Under the pieces are notes generated by a model, which saw nothing but the letters and a program-made list of their open reading frames with translations, did not search any database and had not been told where the DNA came from. A DNA stretch of 64,000 nucleotides, taken from positions 124,001 to 188,000 of the forward strand of contig NZ_JANDBD010000012.1 of the NCBI RefSeq assembly GCF_024320865.1. Reading direction: 5' to 3'. The translations under genes and the position numbers were made by a program. This DNA is from Mycolicibacterium arenosum. GTDB lineage: Bacteria > Actinomycetota > Actinomycetes > Mycobacteriales > Mycobacteriaceae. Below are positions 35,536 through 44,667 of the stretch, piece by piece (position 1 is the first letter of the stretch; each line of letters begins with the position of its first letter).

Positions 35536-37488
35536 ATGTCCGATACGTCTGCCGTGACACAGTCCACGTTCCCGCCGTCGGCCGATTTCGCCGCCTCTGC
35601 TAACGCCACCGCCGACCTCTACGACGAAGCCGAGCGCGACCGACTCGCGTTCTGGGACAAGCAAGCCAAGCGGTTGTCGTGGGACGCGCCGTTCACCGAG
35701 GTGCTCGACTGGGCGGAAGCACCGTTCGCGAAGTGGTTCGTCGGCGGCACGCTCAACGTCGCCTACAACTGCGTCGATCGGCACGTCGAGGCGGGCAACG
35801 GCGACCGGGTCGCGATCCACTGGGAGGGCGAACCCGTCGGCGATCAACGGACCATCACCTACGCCGAGTTGAAGGACGAGGTCTGCAAGGCCGCCAATGC
35901 GCTGACCGACCTGGGCCTCGTCGCGGGCGATCGGGTCGCGATCTACATGCCGATGGTGCCCGAGGCGATCGTCGCGATGCTGGCGTGCGCTCGACTGGGC
36001 GTCATGCACTCGGTGGTCTTCGCCGGCTTCTCCGCCACCGCGCTCAAGGCGCGCATCAACGACGCCGAGGCCAAGCTCGTCATCACCGTCGACGGCCAGT
36101 ACCGCCGGGGCAAGCCCGCGTCGCTGAAGGACGCGGTCGACGAGGCCGTCGACGGCGAGGACTCCATCGAGCACGTTCTGGTGGTGCGCCGCACCGGAAT
36201 CGACATCCCCTGGACCGAGGGCCGCGATCTGTGGTGGGACGAGACCGTCGCCGGCGCCTCGACCGAACACTCCCCGGAGGCGTTCGACGCCGAGCACCCG
36301 CTGTTCCTGCTGTACACCTCGGGCACCACCGGCAAGCCCAAGGGCATCATGCACACCACCGGCGGCTACCTCACTCAGTCGAGCTACACCCATTTCAACG
36401 TCTTCGACGTCAAGCCCGAGACCGATGTGTACTGGTGCACCGCCGACATCGGCTGGGTCACCGGCCACACCTACATCGTCTACGGACCGCTCTCCAACGG
36501 CGTGACGCAGGTCGTGTACGAGGGCACCCCCGCCTCGCCGGACGAGCACCGGCACTTCCAGATCATCGAGAAGTACGGTGTCACAATCTATTACACCGCA
36601 CCGACGCTGGTTCGCTCGTTCATGAAGTGGGGTCGCCAGATTCCCGCCGACCACGACCTGTCCACCCTGCGGCTGCTCGGCTCGGTCGGCGAGCCGATCA
36701 ACCCCGAGGCGTGGCGCTGGTACCGCACCGTGTTCGGCGCCGACAGGACGCCGATCGTCGACACCTGGTGGCAGACCGAAACCGGCTCCATCATGATCTC
36801 CCCGCTACCGGGCGTCACCGAGACCAAGCCGGGGTCGGCCATGACGCCGCTGCCGGGAATCTCGGCCAAGATCGTCGACGACGACGGCAATCAACTCGAA
36901 CCGGGCACCGAACACGGTGAGCAGCCCAGCGGCTACCTGGTGCTCGACAAACCGTGGCCGTCGATGCTGCGCGGGATCTGGGGCGACCCGGAGCGTTTCA
37001 AGGAGACCTACTGGACGCGGTTCGCCGAACAGGGGTGGTACTTCGCGGGTGACGGCGCCCGCTACGGCAAGGACGGCGAGATCTGGGTGCTCGGCCGCAT
37101 CGACGACGTCATGAACATCTCGGGACACCGCATCTCCACCGCCGAGGTCGAATCCGCTCTCGTCGGCCACTACGGAGTCGCCGAGGCCGCCGTCGTCGGC
37201 GCCACCGACGACCACACCGGTCAGGCCATCTGCGCGTTCGTCATCCTCAAGTCGTCCGCCAAGGGCGGGGACGAGAACATCGTCGACGAACTGCGCGCCG
37301 AAGTGGCCAAGGAGATCTCCCCGATCGCCAAGCCACGCGAAATCCACGTCGTCCCAGAGCTTCCCAAGACCCGCAGCGGCAAGATCATGCGCCGCCTGTT
37401 GCGCGACGTCGCCGAGGGTCGCGAACTGGGCGACACCTCCACGCTGGTCGACCCCAGCGTGTTCGAGGCGATCCGCGCCAGCAAGTAG
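35536..37488 (+). CDS. acs: Acetyl-CoA synthetase (acetate-CoA ligase)
   Basis: AMP-forming synthetase of 650 residues, standard for the family. It activates acetate (and propionate) to the CoA ester. Motifs: the P-loop-like YTSGTTGKPKG, the acetyl-site segment DTWWQTETGS and the hinge/CoA region GRIDDVMNISGHRIS. The C-terminal Lys in PKTRSGKIMRR (K616) is the residue that Pat acetylates, in a cAMP-dependent manner in mycobacteria, shutting the enzyme off; its motif is intact. It stands alone, followed by a long inverted repeat before the convergent protease gene. Confidence 0.97.
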   Translation: MSDTSAVTQSTFPPSADFAASANATADLYDEAERDRLAFWDKQAKRLSWDAPFTEVLDWAEAPFAKWFVGGTLNVAYNCVDRHVEAGNGDRVAIHWEGEPVGDQRTITYAELKDEVCKAANALTDLGLVAGDRVAIYMPMVPEAIVAMLACARLGVMHSVVFAGFSATALKARINDAEAKLVITVDGQYRRGKPASLKDAVDEAVDGEDSIEHVLVVRRTGIDIPWTEGRDLWWDETVAGASTEHSPEAFDAEHPLFLLYTSGTTGKPKGIMHTTGGYLTQSSYTHFNVFDVKPETDVYWCTADIGWVTGHTYIVYGPLSNGVTQVVYEGTPASPDEHRHFQIIEKYGVTIYYTAPTLVRSFMKWGRQIPADHDLSTLRLLGSVGEPINPEAWRWYRTVFGADRTPIVDTWWQTETGSIMISPLPGVTETKPGSAMTPLPGISAKIVDDDGNQLEPGTEHGEQPSGYLVLDKPWPSMLRGIWGDPERFKETYWTRFAEQGWYFAGDGARYGKDGEIWVLGRIDDVMNISGHRISTAEVESALVGHYGVAEAAVVGATDDHTGQAICAFVILKSSAKGGDENIVDELRAEVAKEISPIAKPREIHVVPELPKTRSGKIMRRLLRDVAEGRELGDTSTLVDPSVFEAIRASK

Positions 37489-37498
37489 TCCGTTACCC

Positions 37499-37569
37499 TT
37501 CGCGCCGAACGTTGGTTACCGTCACGCTTTTCGGCGAGAAGCGTGACGGTAACCAACGTTCGGCGCGAA
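37499..37569. repeat. Perfect 31-bp inverted repeat between acs and the convergent protease gene
   Basis: Arms 37499-37529 and 37539-37569 are exact reverse complements around a 9-bp loop. Contained in each arm is GTTGGTTACCGTCACGC or its complement. The element fills most of the gap between two convergent genes and probably stops transcription from both sides, though there is no long T-run. It resembles the element at 6032-6086 in structure but not in sequence. Confidence 0.92.
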
Positions 37570-37594
37570 AAGCGCGAAAAATAGGGGGGTGGGG

Positions 37595-38284
37595 TCAGGC
37601 GACCGGAACGAAGCCCGAACCCGGCCGGTTCTTCGCGACGATGTCGGCGAGGACCGCGTTGAACGACATCGTGACCGCCGGGGTGTGCAGCGGCACGTAC
37701 TGCGTCACGCACGTGGGCAATTCCTCGCTGAAGGCACCGTGAATCATGCCGACGAGGCGGTTGTCGACGGTGACGGGTGCCCCGGAGTCGCCGGGCTGGC
37801 CGCACACCTGGTTGACGATGGTGCCCGGCTCCTTGCCCGGCCCCCAGGTCACACCGCACGACGAACCCGTGGTGCGGCCCAACTTGCAGGCGATGTCGCC
37901 GAACTTCGGGTCGGGTGCCAACCCCGCGATGAGGAACCCGTCAACCGTGTCGACGGGTTGCACCTTCGCGGGGTCGAACTCGATGACGGCGTAATCCAAC
38001 GCGTCGTTTCCCGCCACCATGGTGCCGACCGGACCGGCATCCGGAGCCGCCTCGGACGCCACGACGGCACCCGGTCCGCCGCAGTGCGCCGAGGTGAATC
38101 CGATCAGGCTGCCGCGATTGTCGGTGCCGATGGTGGTCAGCGTGCAGAACGCCTCGCCGTTGACGACGATGCCGGAGCCGCCGCCGAGCGGCACGAGCGG
38201 CTCGGCGTGCGCCACCGGGGAGTTGAGGGCCGGGGCCAGGGCGGCGAATACCGCCGCCACGGCGATTGGCCAGCGGTTGAACAC
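37595..38284 (-). CDS. Secreted trypsin-like serine protease (Rv3668c type)
   Basis: A 229-residue S1-family protein. A signal peptide (about 1-30) ends at HAEP. The catalytic triad is visible: His in GFTSAHCG, Asp in NDALDYAVIEF and Ser in GQPGDSGAPV. Two Cys pairs (FCTL with AHC, and around SSCGV and VCGQPG) are placed as in alpha-lytic-like proteases. No pro-domain is present. The GTG at 38284 is chosen because GGAGG lies 7-8 bp upstream; the frame to 38320 adds only a basic extension. Substrate unknown. Confidence 0.9.
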   Translation of the reverse strand: MFNRWPIAVAAVFAALAPALNSPVAHAEPLVPLGGGSGIVVNGEAFCTLTTIGTDNRGSLIGFTSAHCGGPGAVVASEAAPDAGPVGTMVAGNDALDYAVIEFDPAKVQPVDTVDGFLIAGLAPDPKFGDIACKLGRTTGSSCGVTWGPGKEPGTIVNQVCGQPGDSGAPVTVDNRLVGMIHGAFSEELPTCVTQYVPLHTPAVTMSFNAVLADIVAKNRPGSGFVPVA

Positions 38285-38413
38285 CGAAACCTCCGCTTCT
38301 CGACCCCGACGGCACGTCAAACGCGCTCAGTCTAACGTCGGCCGGGATCGTAGTGCCCGTCGCGACATGGCAACATGACACCCAACTGATCCGACGCTGG
38401 GAGGACATCAGTC

Positions 38414-38920
38414 GTGAGCAATGGCGACCGCAAGAACGGCGTGCCGGCAACTGTGACGTCGATTCCGCTGGTTGACCCGCATGCGCCGAAACCGGATCCG
38501 TCGGTGGGCGACCTGGTCAAGGACGCGACCGCGCAGATGTCGACGCTGGTTCGCGCCGAGGTCGAACTGGCCAAGGCCGAGGTCACGCGCGACGTGAAGA
38601 AGGGGCTCACCGGCAGCGTCTTCTTCATCCTCGCGCTGGTGGTGCTGTTCTACTCGACGTTCTTCCTCTTCTTCTTCCTGGCCGAGCTGATCCACTTCTT
38701 CGGGCTCTACCTGTGGGCGGCGTACCTGATCGTCTTCGGGTTGATGGTGCTGACGACGGGTCTCTTCGCGTTCCTGGGCTATCTGAAGGTGCGCCGCATC
38801 CGCGGCCCGCAGAAGACCATCGCCTCGGTCAAGGAAGCACGCGAGGCGCTGGTCCCCGGTGGGGACAAGCCCGCCGCGATCAAGCCGTCGGAGCCGACCA
38901 CAGACCCGTCGGGCTGGTAA
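38414..38920 (+). CDS. Phage holin/DUF1469-family membrane protein (Rv3669 type)
   Basis: A 168-residue protein with a soluble N-terminal stretch, a helix ending in AKAEVTRDVKKG, then two hydrophobic segments (about 70-95 and 102-125) with a Phe-rich first segment, and a polar C-terminus. It matches the actinobacterial holin-family (DUF1469) pattern, which is not phage-derived here. It starts with GTG at 38414, with GGGAGG about 12 bp upstream. It is followed immediately by ephE (TAA then GTG), suggesting an operon. Confidence 0.85.
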   Translation: MSNGDRKNGVPATVTSIPLVDPHAPKPDPSVGDLVKDATAQMSTLVRAEVELAKAEVTRDVKKGLTGSVFFILALVVLFYSTFFLFFFLAELIHFFGLYLWAAYLIVFGLMVLTTGLFAFLGYLKVRRIRGPQKTIASVKEAREALVPGGDKPAAIKPSEPTTDPSGW

Positions 38921-39907
38921 GTGCCCCGGAGCCGCAGCGGCGGCGCCATGACGCCGAAGCCCGATCCCTCGGTCACGCGCATCGAGGGTCCGTGGCGCCA
39001 TCTCGAGGTGCACGCCAACGGGATTCGCTTCCACGTCGTCGAGGCGGAACCGGGGGACGACGGCTCGCTCGCGCCGACCGAGCGGCCGCTGGTCATCATG
39101 CTGCACGGATTCGGCTCGTTCTGGTGGTCGTGGCGCCACCAGCTGCGGTCGCTCACCGGCGCGCGGGTGGTGGCCGTCGACCTGCGGGGCTACGGCGGCA
39201 GCGACAAGCCACCCCGCGGTTACGACGGCTGGACGCTGGCCGGTGACACCGCCGGCCTGGTGCGAGCGCTCGGACACCAGAACGCCACGCTGATCGGGCA
39301 CGCGGACGGCGGCCTGGTCTGCTGGGCCACGTCGGTGCTGCATCCGCGGGCGGTCCGTGCCATCGGGCTGGTCAGCTCACCGCATCCGGCCGCCCTGCGC
39401 GCGTCGGTGCTGACGCGGCGCGATCAGAGCCGCGCCCTGCTGCCCTGGATTCTGCGCTATCAACTGCCGTGGTGGCCGGAGCACGTGCTGACCCGCGACG
39501 ACGCCACCGAAATCGAGCACCTGGTGCGCAGCCGAGCGAGCGGCAAATGGCTTGCCTCCGAGGACTTCTCGGAGACCATCCAGCACATGCGACGGGCGAT
39601 TCGCATCCCGTTCGCCGCGCACTCGGCGCTGGAGTACCAGCGGTGGGCCGCACGCAGCCAGGTACGCACCGAGGGGCGCCGGTTCATGCGGTCGATGAAG
39701 CGGCCACTCGCCGTACCCGTGCTGCACATGCGCGGGGACGCCGATCCGTACGTGCTGACCGACCCCGTCGACCGGACGCAGCGGATCTTCGCCCCGCACG
39801 GCAGGTACATCTCGATCGCCGGTGCCGGGCACTTCGCCCACGAGGAGGCGCCCGACGTGGTCAACGGACACGTGATGCGATTCCTGGCGCAGGTCTACGC
39901 CGGCTAG
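38921..39907 (+). CDS. ephE: Alpha/beta hydrolase, epoxide hydrolase EphE (Rv3670 ortholog)
   Basis: A 328-residue alpha/beta hydrolase. The oxyanion motif is HGFGSFWW, the nucleophile elbow GHADGG holds Asp as in epoxide hydrolases, and the catalytic His is in GAGHFAHEE, with the acidic partner near RGDADPYV. The cap domain lies in the middle (about 145-240). Epoxide hydrolase naming follows M. tuberculosis; the substrate is not known. The GTG at 38921 directly follows the upstream stop and gives the usual length; the ATG at 38948 is an alternative. Its stop shares CTAG with the marP stop. Confidence 0.87.
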   Translation: MPRSRSGGAMTPKPDPSVTRIEGPWRHLEVHANGIRFHVVEAEPGDDGSLAPTERPLVIMLHGFGSFWWSWRHQLRSLTGARVVAVDLRGYGGSDKPPRGYDGWTLAGDTAGLVRALGHQNATLIGHADGGLVCWATSVLHPRAVRAIGLVSSPHPAALRASVLTRRDQSRALLPWILRYQLPWWPEHVLTRDDATEIEHLVRSRASGKWLASEDFSETIQHMRRAIRIPFAAHSALEYQRWAARSQVRTEGRRFMRSMKRPLAVPVLHMRGDADPYVLTDPVDRTQRIFAPHGRYISIAGAGHFAHEEAPDVVNGHVMRFLAQVYAG

Positions 39908-41094
39908 GAGATGCACTTCCCGGTCGGCACCGTGGCGGTGTCGCCGACCTTGGCCATCTGATCGGCCACTTCCTTCGCGGTGAGTACGAAACCGGTGTCC
40001 ACGTCGTCGACCGCGGCACCGAAGACGACGCCGAGCACCCGGCCGTCGCGATCGATGAGCGGACCGCCCGAATTGCCTTGCCGAACAGTGCCTCTCACGG
40101 TGTACACCTCGCGGGTGACGGTCGTGGTGTGGTAGATGTCCGGCCCGTTGAGGTTGATGGTCTCGCGGATGCGCGCGGGCGTGGCAGTGAAGTCCCCGCC
40201 GCCCGGATACCCCATGACGACGGCGTCCGTGCCGGTCGCGGCCTCGCGGCTGTCGAAGCCGAGCGACGGCGCGGGCAGGCCGGGAACGTCGAGGATCGAG
40301 ATGTCGGCCTCGGGATCGAACGACACCACGGTCGCGTCGTAGCTCTGCCCCTCCGACTCCACGGTGACGCTCTCCGAACCCGCCACCACGTGTGCGTTCG
40401 ACATCACCCGGTTGGGCGCCACGACGAAACCGCTGCCCTCGAGCACCTTCTGGCAGCTCGGCGCGACACCGCGGATCTTCAGTACGCTCGGGTGCGTCCG
40501 CTCGACGACGGGGTCGGTCGCGAGCGCGGCGTCCGGTACGTCGACGTTGACGATCGGCGTGCGACCGAACGGCTGCAGCACGTCCGGCAGCCCCGATGTG
40601 CTGACCAGATCGTCGAGGCTGGCCCGCAACTTCCGCGTGACCGGCTCGGGGGCCACCTTGTCGACGGTCGTGAGGATCCGCGAACCGCGAACGGCCGCTG
40701 CGAGATTCGGTTGGTCCGAGGACGTCAGCGGGATCGCGAGCACCCACGCCGCCAGCAGGATGGTCACGACCTGCAGGGCCACCCCGACCAGGGAGTCGAC
40801 GGTGCGCAACCCCGAGTTGCGAATGGCGGCGCGCGCCGCCCGGCCCAGCACCACGCCGGCGATCTCACCGACCACGACGAGACCGAGGATCAGGAACAGC
40901 GCCACGAACAGCTTGGTGCGCGGCCCATCGACGTGGCTGACGACGTGCGGTGCCAGCAGTACGCCGGCGACCGCGCCGAGGACCACACCGAACAGCGACA
41001 GCAGCGAGCCGAGCGCGCCGGAGCGAAAGCCGGAGATGGCAGCGACGAATGCGACGGCCAGAATCGCAATGTCAAGCCACTGGGAAGAAGTCAT
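39904..41094 (-). CDS. marP: Membrane serine protease MarP (acid resistance)
   Basis: The periplasmic protease needed by M. tuberculosis to keep its pH inside the phagosome; there it cleaves the peptidoglycan hydrolase RipA. The 396-residue protein has four membrane segments (about 5-20, 30-50, 62-85, 102-122) of the colicin-V family, then a chymotrypsin-like domain with H235 (SNAHVV), D264 (EADISIL) and S342 (GNSGGPL). Cys214 and Cys394 correspond to the redox-sensitive disulfide. It is the last gene of the nth operon; its ATG overlaps the stop of the Nudix gene (ATGA). Confidence 0.95.
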   Translation of the reverse strand: MTSSQWLDIAILAVAFVAAISGFRSGALGSLLSLFGVVLGAVAGVLLAPHVVSHVDGPRTKLFVALFLILGLVVVGEIAGVVLGRAARAAIRNSGLRTVDSLVGVALQVVTILLAAWVLAIPLTSSDQPNLAAAVRGSRILTTVDKVAPEPVTRKLRASLDDLVSTSGLPDVLQPFGRTPIVNVDVPDAALATDPVVERTHPSVLKIRGVAPSCQKVLEGSGFVVAPNRVMSNAHVVAGSESVTVESEGQSYDATVVSFDPEADISILDVPGLPAPSLGFDSREAATGTDAVVMGYPGGGDFTATPARIRETINLNGPDIYHTTTVTREVYTVRGTVRQGNSGGPLIDRDGRVLGVVFGAAVDDVDTGFVLTAKEVADQMAKVGDTATVPTGKCIS

Positions 41095-41885
41095 TGTTGG
41101 CTTTCACCGTAGCTGCTGACCTGCCTGACGAGCGCCATTGCCTCGTCCAGTTCACGCACGTTGCTCGTATTCCAGGGTTTGGCCCAGCCCGCGACATCGA
41201 GGAGCGCGGAGATCACCTGGCCGGTGAATCCCCACACCAGCATCTGGTTGAGCAGGAACGCGGGGCCGGCGAAGCGCGAACTGTTCTGCCGGCGGTGCAC
41301 CATCAGCCGGTTCTCCGGGTTGACGAACGCCCGCACCGGCACCCGCGCGACGATGGCCGTCTCGCCGGGGTCGACGACGCCGACGGGCCCTGGTTCCGGC
41401 GAGTACGCCAGCACGGGCAGGACGTGGAAGCCCGACGGCGGGATGAACATCGGTTCGAGCGTCGCGAGCAGCGTCAGCCGATCCGCGTCGAGGCCGGTCT
41501 CCTCGTTGGCCTCGCGCAGCGCCGCCGCGACCGGTCCGTCGTCCTCGGGATCGATGGCACCACCGGGGAAGGCGGCTTGACCTGCGTGGTTGCGCAGATC
41601 CGCGGAACGAACCGTGACCAGGAGGTCGGCGTCGTCGGGCAGCTCACCGGACGACGACTCCGCCGGACCCGAGAACAAGACCAGCACCGCGGCGTCGCGC
41701 TTCCTGCCGGTGACCGTGGCCGCCGCGTTGGCGGCGGTGAAGGCCGCGAGCACATCGGCGGGAACTCGTCTGCGGTAGGCGCCGGGCACGTCACCGACGT
41801 TGTCGACGAGCCTCTTCAGCCAGCTGGGCGCGGCGTCGGGACGGAGCTGACGGCCAGTGTGGTCGACGCTCAACCCAGCTCCCAT
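41091..41885 (-). CDS. Nudix hydrolase, CoA-pyrophosphatase type (Rv3672c type)
   Basis: A 264-residue Nudix protein. The Nudix box runs from PGGAIDP to REANEETGL (about 106-131). Just before it comes LRNHAGQAAFPGG, which matches the UPF0035 signature of coenzyme A diphosphatases, so hydrolysis of CoA or its derivatives to phosphopantetheine compounds is the best guess. The ATG at 41885 has GGAG about 4-7 bp upstream. It stands in the nth operon, 12 bp after the thioredoxin-like gene. Confidence 0.87.
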   Translation of the reverse strand: MGAGLSVDHTGRQLRPDAAPSWLKRLVDNVGDVPGAYRRRVPADVLAAFTAANAAATVTGRKRDAAVLVLFSGPAESSSGELPDDADLLVTVRSADLRNHAGQAAFPGGAIDPEDDGPVAAALREANEETGLDADRLTLLATLEPMFIPPSGFHVLPVLAYSPEPGPVGVVDPGETAIVARVPVRAFVNPENRLMVHRRQNSSRFAGPAFLLNQMLVWGFTGQVISALLDVAGWAKPWNTSNVRELDEAMALVRQVSSYGESQQ

Positions 41886-41897
41886 CTCCGCGGTGTT

Positions 41898-42551
41898 TCA
41901 GGTTAGCCCCGCGTTCACCGCCGCGGCTATCTCGTCGGCGGTGGCGAACGGCCGGGGCAGAACCTCGGCCACGCTACCGTCCGCGCGTAACAGCACCGTG
42001 GCAGGCATGACGTTCGGAACGCGCAACGCCGCGGCGACGAGCCTGCGGCCGTCCTGCAACGTCGGCAGGTGCACGCCCAGCTCCGCCAGCCGGAGCAGGC
42101 CCGCCGTCTCGTTCTCGTCCTGATGGACCGTGAGCACCTGCACGTCGTCACCCACCCGGCGCTGGTACTCCGCCATCGCGGGCAGTTCGTCGGCGCACGG
42201 TCCGCACCAGTAGGCCCACAGGTTCAGCACCGTGGGCCGCCCCGCGACGGCCCTGGCGACGTCGACCCGGCGGCCGTCGGCGGCGCACTCGACCGTGACA
42301 CCGCGCAGCGGCGCCGGGCCGCTGGAGGACGGGCCGACGCCGGGAGCGGGACACGGTTCGAGGGCGGCTTCGGCGCGTGGACCGGCGAGCGCCTCCGGGG
42401 TGTCGGCGTCGCGGTGTTCGCGGGCCACGGCGGGCCCGCCCGCGACGGCGGCGTCGGGGGCCGATCCGGTGTCCAACTGGCGCCAGAGCGCCACCACGAT
42501 CGCGGCGACGAGGATGAGGACGGCAATGGTCCATCGCGTCGACCTGCTCAT
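41898..42551 (-). CDS. Membrane-anchored TlpA-like thioredoxin (Rv3673c type)
   Basis: A 217-residue protein with one N-terminal membrane anchor (about 8-24), an Ala/Pro-rich linker and a thioredoxin fold whose active site is WAYWCGPCADE. The cis-Pro is in NVMPATVLL. It faces the outside of the membrane and probably reduces disulfides of exported proteins, perhaps including MarP encoded two genes on. The ATG at 42551 follows the nth stop by 7 bp; longer frames lie within nth. Confidence 0.9.
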   Translation of the reverse strand: MSRSTRWTIAVLILVAAIVVALWRQLDTGSAPDAAVAGGPAVAREHRDADTPEALAGPRAEAALEPCPAPGVGPSSSGPAPLRGVTVECAADGRRVDVARAVAGRPTVLNLWAYWCGPCADELPAMAEYQRRVGDDVQVLTVHQDENETAGLLRLAELGVHLPTLQDGRRLVAAALRVPNVMPATVLLRADGSVAEVLPRPFATADEIAAAVNAGLT

Positions 42552-42558
42552 GGCCGGC

Positions 42559-43347
42559 TCAGAGCCCGGCCAGCGCCAACAGGTGCTCGGTCTCCGGCCC
42601 CTTGACCAGCGGCGCCGCCACCAGCGGGTCGGTGGGTCCCGCACCGAACGACGGGCAGTCCTTGGCCAGCACGCACACCCCGCACGCCGGTTTCTTCGCG
42701 TGACACACCCGCCTGCCGTGGAAGATCACGCGGTGGCTCAGCAGAGTCCACTCCTTGCGCTCGATCAACTCCCCGACGGCGAACTCCACCTTCACCGGGT
42801 CCTCCTCGGCGGTCCACTTCCAGCGCCGGACCAGCCTCCCGAAGTGGGTGTCGACCGTGATGCCGGGGATGTCGAACGCGTTGCCGAGCACGACGTTGGC
42901 GGTCTTGCGGCCGATGCCCGGCAGCGTCACCAGTTCCTCGAGGGTGTCGGGAACCCGCCCGTCGAAGCGTTCGACGAGCGCCTGACCGAGACCGAGCAAA
43001 GACGTCGCCTTGTTGCGATAGAAGCCGGTCGGCTGGATCAGGGTCTCGAGTTCGGTGCGGTCGGCGGTGGCGTAGTCGACCGCCGTGCGGTACTTGGCGA
43101 ACAACGCGGGGGTGGTCAGGTTCACCCGCTTGTCGGTGCACTGCGCGGACAGGATCGTCGCGACGGTGAGTTCGAGCGGATTGGTGAAGTCCAGTTCGCA
43201 GTACACATGCGGAAACGCGTGCGCGAGAGTGCGATTCATCCTGCGAGCCCGGCGCACCAGGCCGGTGCGGGTCTCGGCGTCGAACCGGGCCGCCCGCTTG
43301 CGTGAGGACGTGCCGGATGTCGTCGACGGCACGGGGGAAACTGCCAC
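42559..43347 (-). CDS. nth: Endonuclease III
   Basis: DNA glycosylase/AP lyase that removes oxidised pyrimidines. The 262-residue protein has the helix-hairpin-helix LPGIGRKTANVV with the catalytic Lys, the catalytic Asp in ITVDTHFGR and the iron-sulfur loop CHAKKPACGVCVLAKDC (C-x6-C-x2-C-x5-C). The GTG at 43347 adds a short basic N-terminus compared with M. tuberculosis (245 aa) and is supported by TACGCT 6 bp upstream. First gene of a four-gene operon with the thioredoxin-like, Nudix and marP genes. Confidence 0.96.
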   Translation of the reverse strand: MAVSPVPSTTSGTSSRKRAARFDAETRTGLVRRARRMNRTLAHAFPHVYCELDFTNPLELTVATILSAQCTDKRVNLTTPALFAKYRTAVDYATADRTELETLIQPTGFYRNKATSLLGLGQALVERFDGRVPDTLEELVTLPGIGRKTANVVLGNAFDIPGITVDTHFGRLVRRWKWTAEEDPVKVEFAVGELIERKEWTLLSHRVIFHGRRVCHAKKPACGVCVLAKDCPSFGAGPTDPLVAAPLVKGPETEHLLALAGL

Positions 43348-43353
43348 CGATTC

Positions 43354-43359
43354 AGCGTA
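43354..43359 (-). promoter_or_regulatory. Candidate -10 box of the nth-marP operon
   Basis: TACGCT, 6 bp before the GTG at 43347. Confidence 0.5.
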
Positions 43360-43440
43360 CTGACGAGGCCGACAACCCCACGTGCGGACCGGTGACAAAC
43401 CGTGATCCCACTGAGACCTTGGCCGTGTTTACTTCGCCTT

Positions 43441-43761
43441 GTGTCTTGGTTGCTCGTCGCGTTCATTCCGGGGTTGCTCATGCTGGCAACCTTCGGACTG
43501 GACCGACTCGAAGCGAGCCTCCACGTCGATGCGGCGCCGTCCGACGACGTCGACGAGTTAATGGAACAGGCCAAGGTGGAACCGGTGCGGCGCCCGCAGG
43601 CGGTGCCCGATACCGGACCGCTCCGGGCGTTGCGACACCGGGAGATGAGCGGCGATCACTACGCCTTCGCCCAATCCGAGGCCTATTTGCCGACGCTCGA
43701 CTACGCCCGCCACGCGCCGAATCCGCAGTTTCAGCCGACCCGACAGGCCGATCGTGTGTAG
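43441..43761 (+). CDS. Small membrane-anchored protein (Rv3675 type)
   Basis: A 106-residue protein with one N-terminal hydrophobic helix (VSWLLVAFIPGLLMLATFGL), then an acidic and proline-rich soluble tail ending in repeated Tyr/Ala/Pro segments. It is the conserved neighbour of crp on the left side. Function unknown. The GTG at 43441 places the helix at the very N-terminus; an upstream in-frame ATG at 43402 would add 13 residues. Confidence 0.75.
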   Translation: MSWLLVAFIPGLLMLATFGLDRLEASLHVDAAPSDDVDELMEQAKVEPVRRPQAVPDTGPLRALRHREMSGDHYAFAQSEAYLPTLDYARHAPNPQFQPTRQADRV

Positions 43762-43890
43762 CGTTGGCTCGTTGCGCTGGGAGGCCGTGTCTCGACTTCG
43801 TCGACGTGGCTTGCCTCTAGACTGATTTCGCGATCAATCTGAGGTTGACCTGCGCACGTCTTAATCACTTGAGAGCTTAAGAGGGGCAAC

Positions 43891-44565
43891 GTGGACGAGA
43901 TCCTGGCCAGGGCCGGAATCTTCCAGGGCGTCGAGCCGACAGCGGTCTCCGCACTGACCAAACAACTTCAGCCCGTCGACTTTCCGCGCGGGCACACGGT
44001 GTTCGCGGAGGGCGAGCCCGGTGACCGGCTCTACATCATCATCAACGGCAAGGTGAAGATCGGCCGCCGGTCGCCGGACGGTCGCGAGAATCTGCTCACC
44101 ATCATGGGTCCGTCGGACATGTTCGGCGAGCTGTCGATCTTCGATCCCGGACCGCGGACGTCGAGCGCCACCACCATCACCGAGGTGCGCGCCGTGTCCA
44201 TGGATCGCGACGCCCTGCGGGCGTGGATCGCCGACCGCCCCGAGATCGCCGAGCAACTGCTGCGCGTGCTGGCCCGCCGCCTGCGCCGCACGAACAACAA
44301 CCTCGCCGACCTGATCTTCACCGACGTCCCCGGCCGCGTCGCCAAGCAGCTGCTGCAGCTCGCGCAGCGCTTCGGCACTCAGGAGGGCGGCGCGCTGCGC
44401 GTGACGCACGACCTGACGCAGGAGGAGATCGCCCAGTTGGTCGGCGCGTCCCGCGAGACCGTGAACAAGGCGCTCGCCGATTTCGCCCACCGCGGGTGGA
44501 TTCGCCTCGAGGGCAAGAGCGTTCTCATCAGCGACTCCGAGCGGTTGGCCCGCCGAGCGCGGTGA
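43891..44565 (+). CDS. crp: cAMP receptor protein, global regulator (Rv3676 ortholog)
   Basis: A 224-residue CRP/FNR-family regulator. The cyclic-nucleotide domain (1-115) has the phosphate-binding cassette FGELSIFDPGPRTSSATT; a long dimerisation helix follows, then the winged helix with recognition helix QEEIAQLVGASRETVNKAL. Mycobacterial CRP binds TGTGA-N6-TCACA-like sites. It begins with GTG at 43891, with GAGGGG 5-10 bp upstream. A TAGACT box near 43817 and a TTGACC at about 43845 are possible promoter elements. The cyclase at 18862 could supply its ligand, and the site at 34386 is a candidate target. Confidence 0.96.
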   Translation: MDEILARAGIFQGVEPTAVSALTKQLQPVDFPRGHTVFAEGEPGDRLYIIINGKVKIGRRSPDGRENLLTIMGPSDMFGELSIFDPGPRTSSATTITEVRAVSMDRDALRAWIADRPEIAEQLLRVLARRLRRTNNNLADLIFTDVPGRVAKQLLQLAQRFGTQEGGALRVTHDLTQEEIAQLVGASRETVNKALADFAHRGWIRLEGKSVLISDSERLARRAR

Positions 44566-44570
44566 ACCTG

Positions 44571-44588
44571 CCGACGTTTCGACGTCGG
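44571..44588 (+). terminator. Hairpin after crp
   Basis: CCGACGT and ACGTCGG form a 7-bp stem closed by a TTCG tetraloop, 5 bp after the crp stop codon. There is no T-run, so termination is likely but not certain. Confidence 0.5.
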
Positions 44589-44667
44589 TTCCGTGTGGTC
44601 AAACGGTAGGCAATCCCCCTATATCGATTGCCGCCGAGCGGTTTTAGCGTCCCTGTAGCGAAGAAAA

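Noticed and set aside
38414..38920. Phage holin as a sign of prophage
   Set aside because: The holin-family protein is a conserved chromosomal gene next to ephE, without other phage genes.
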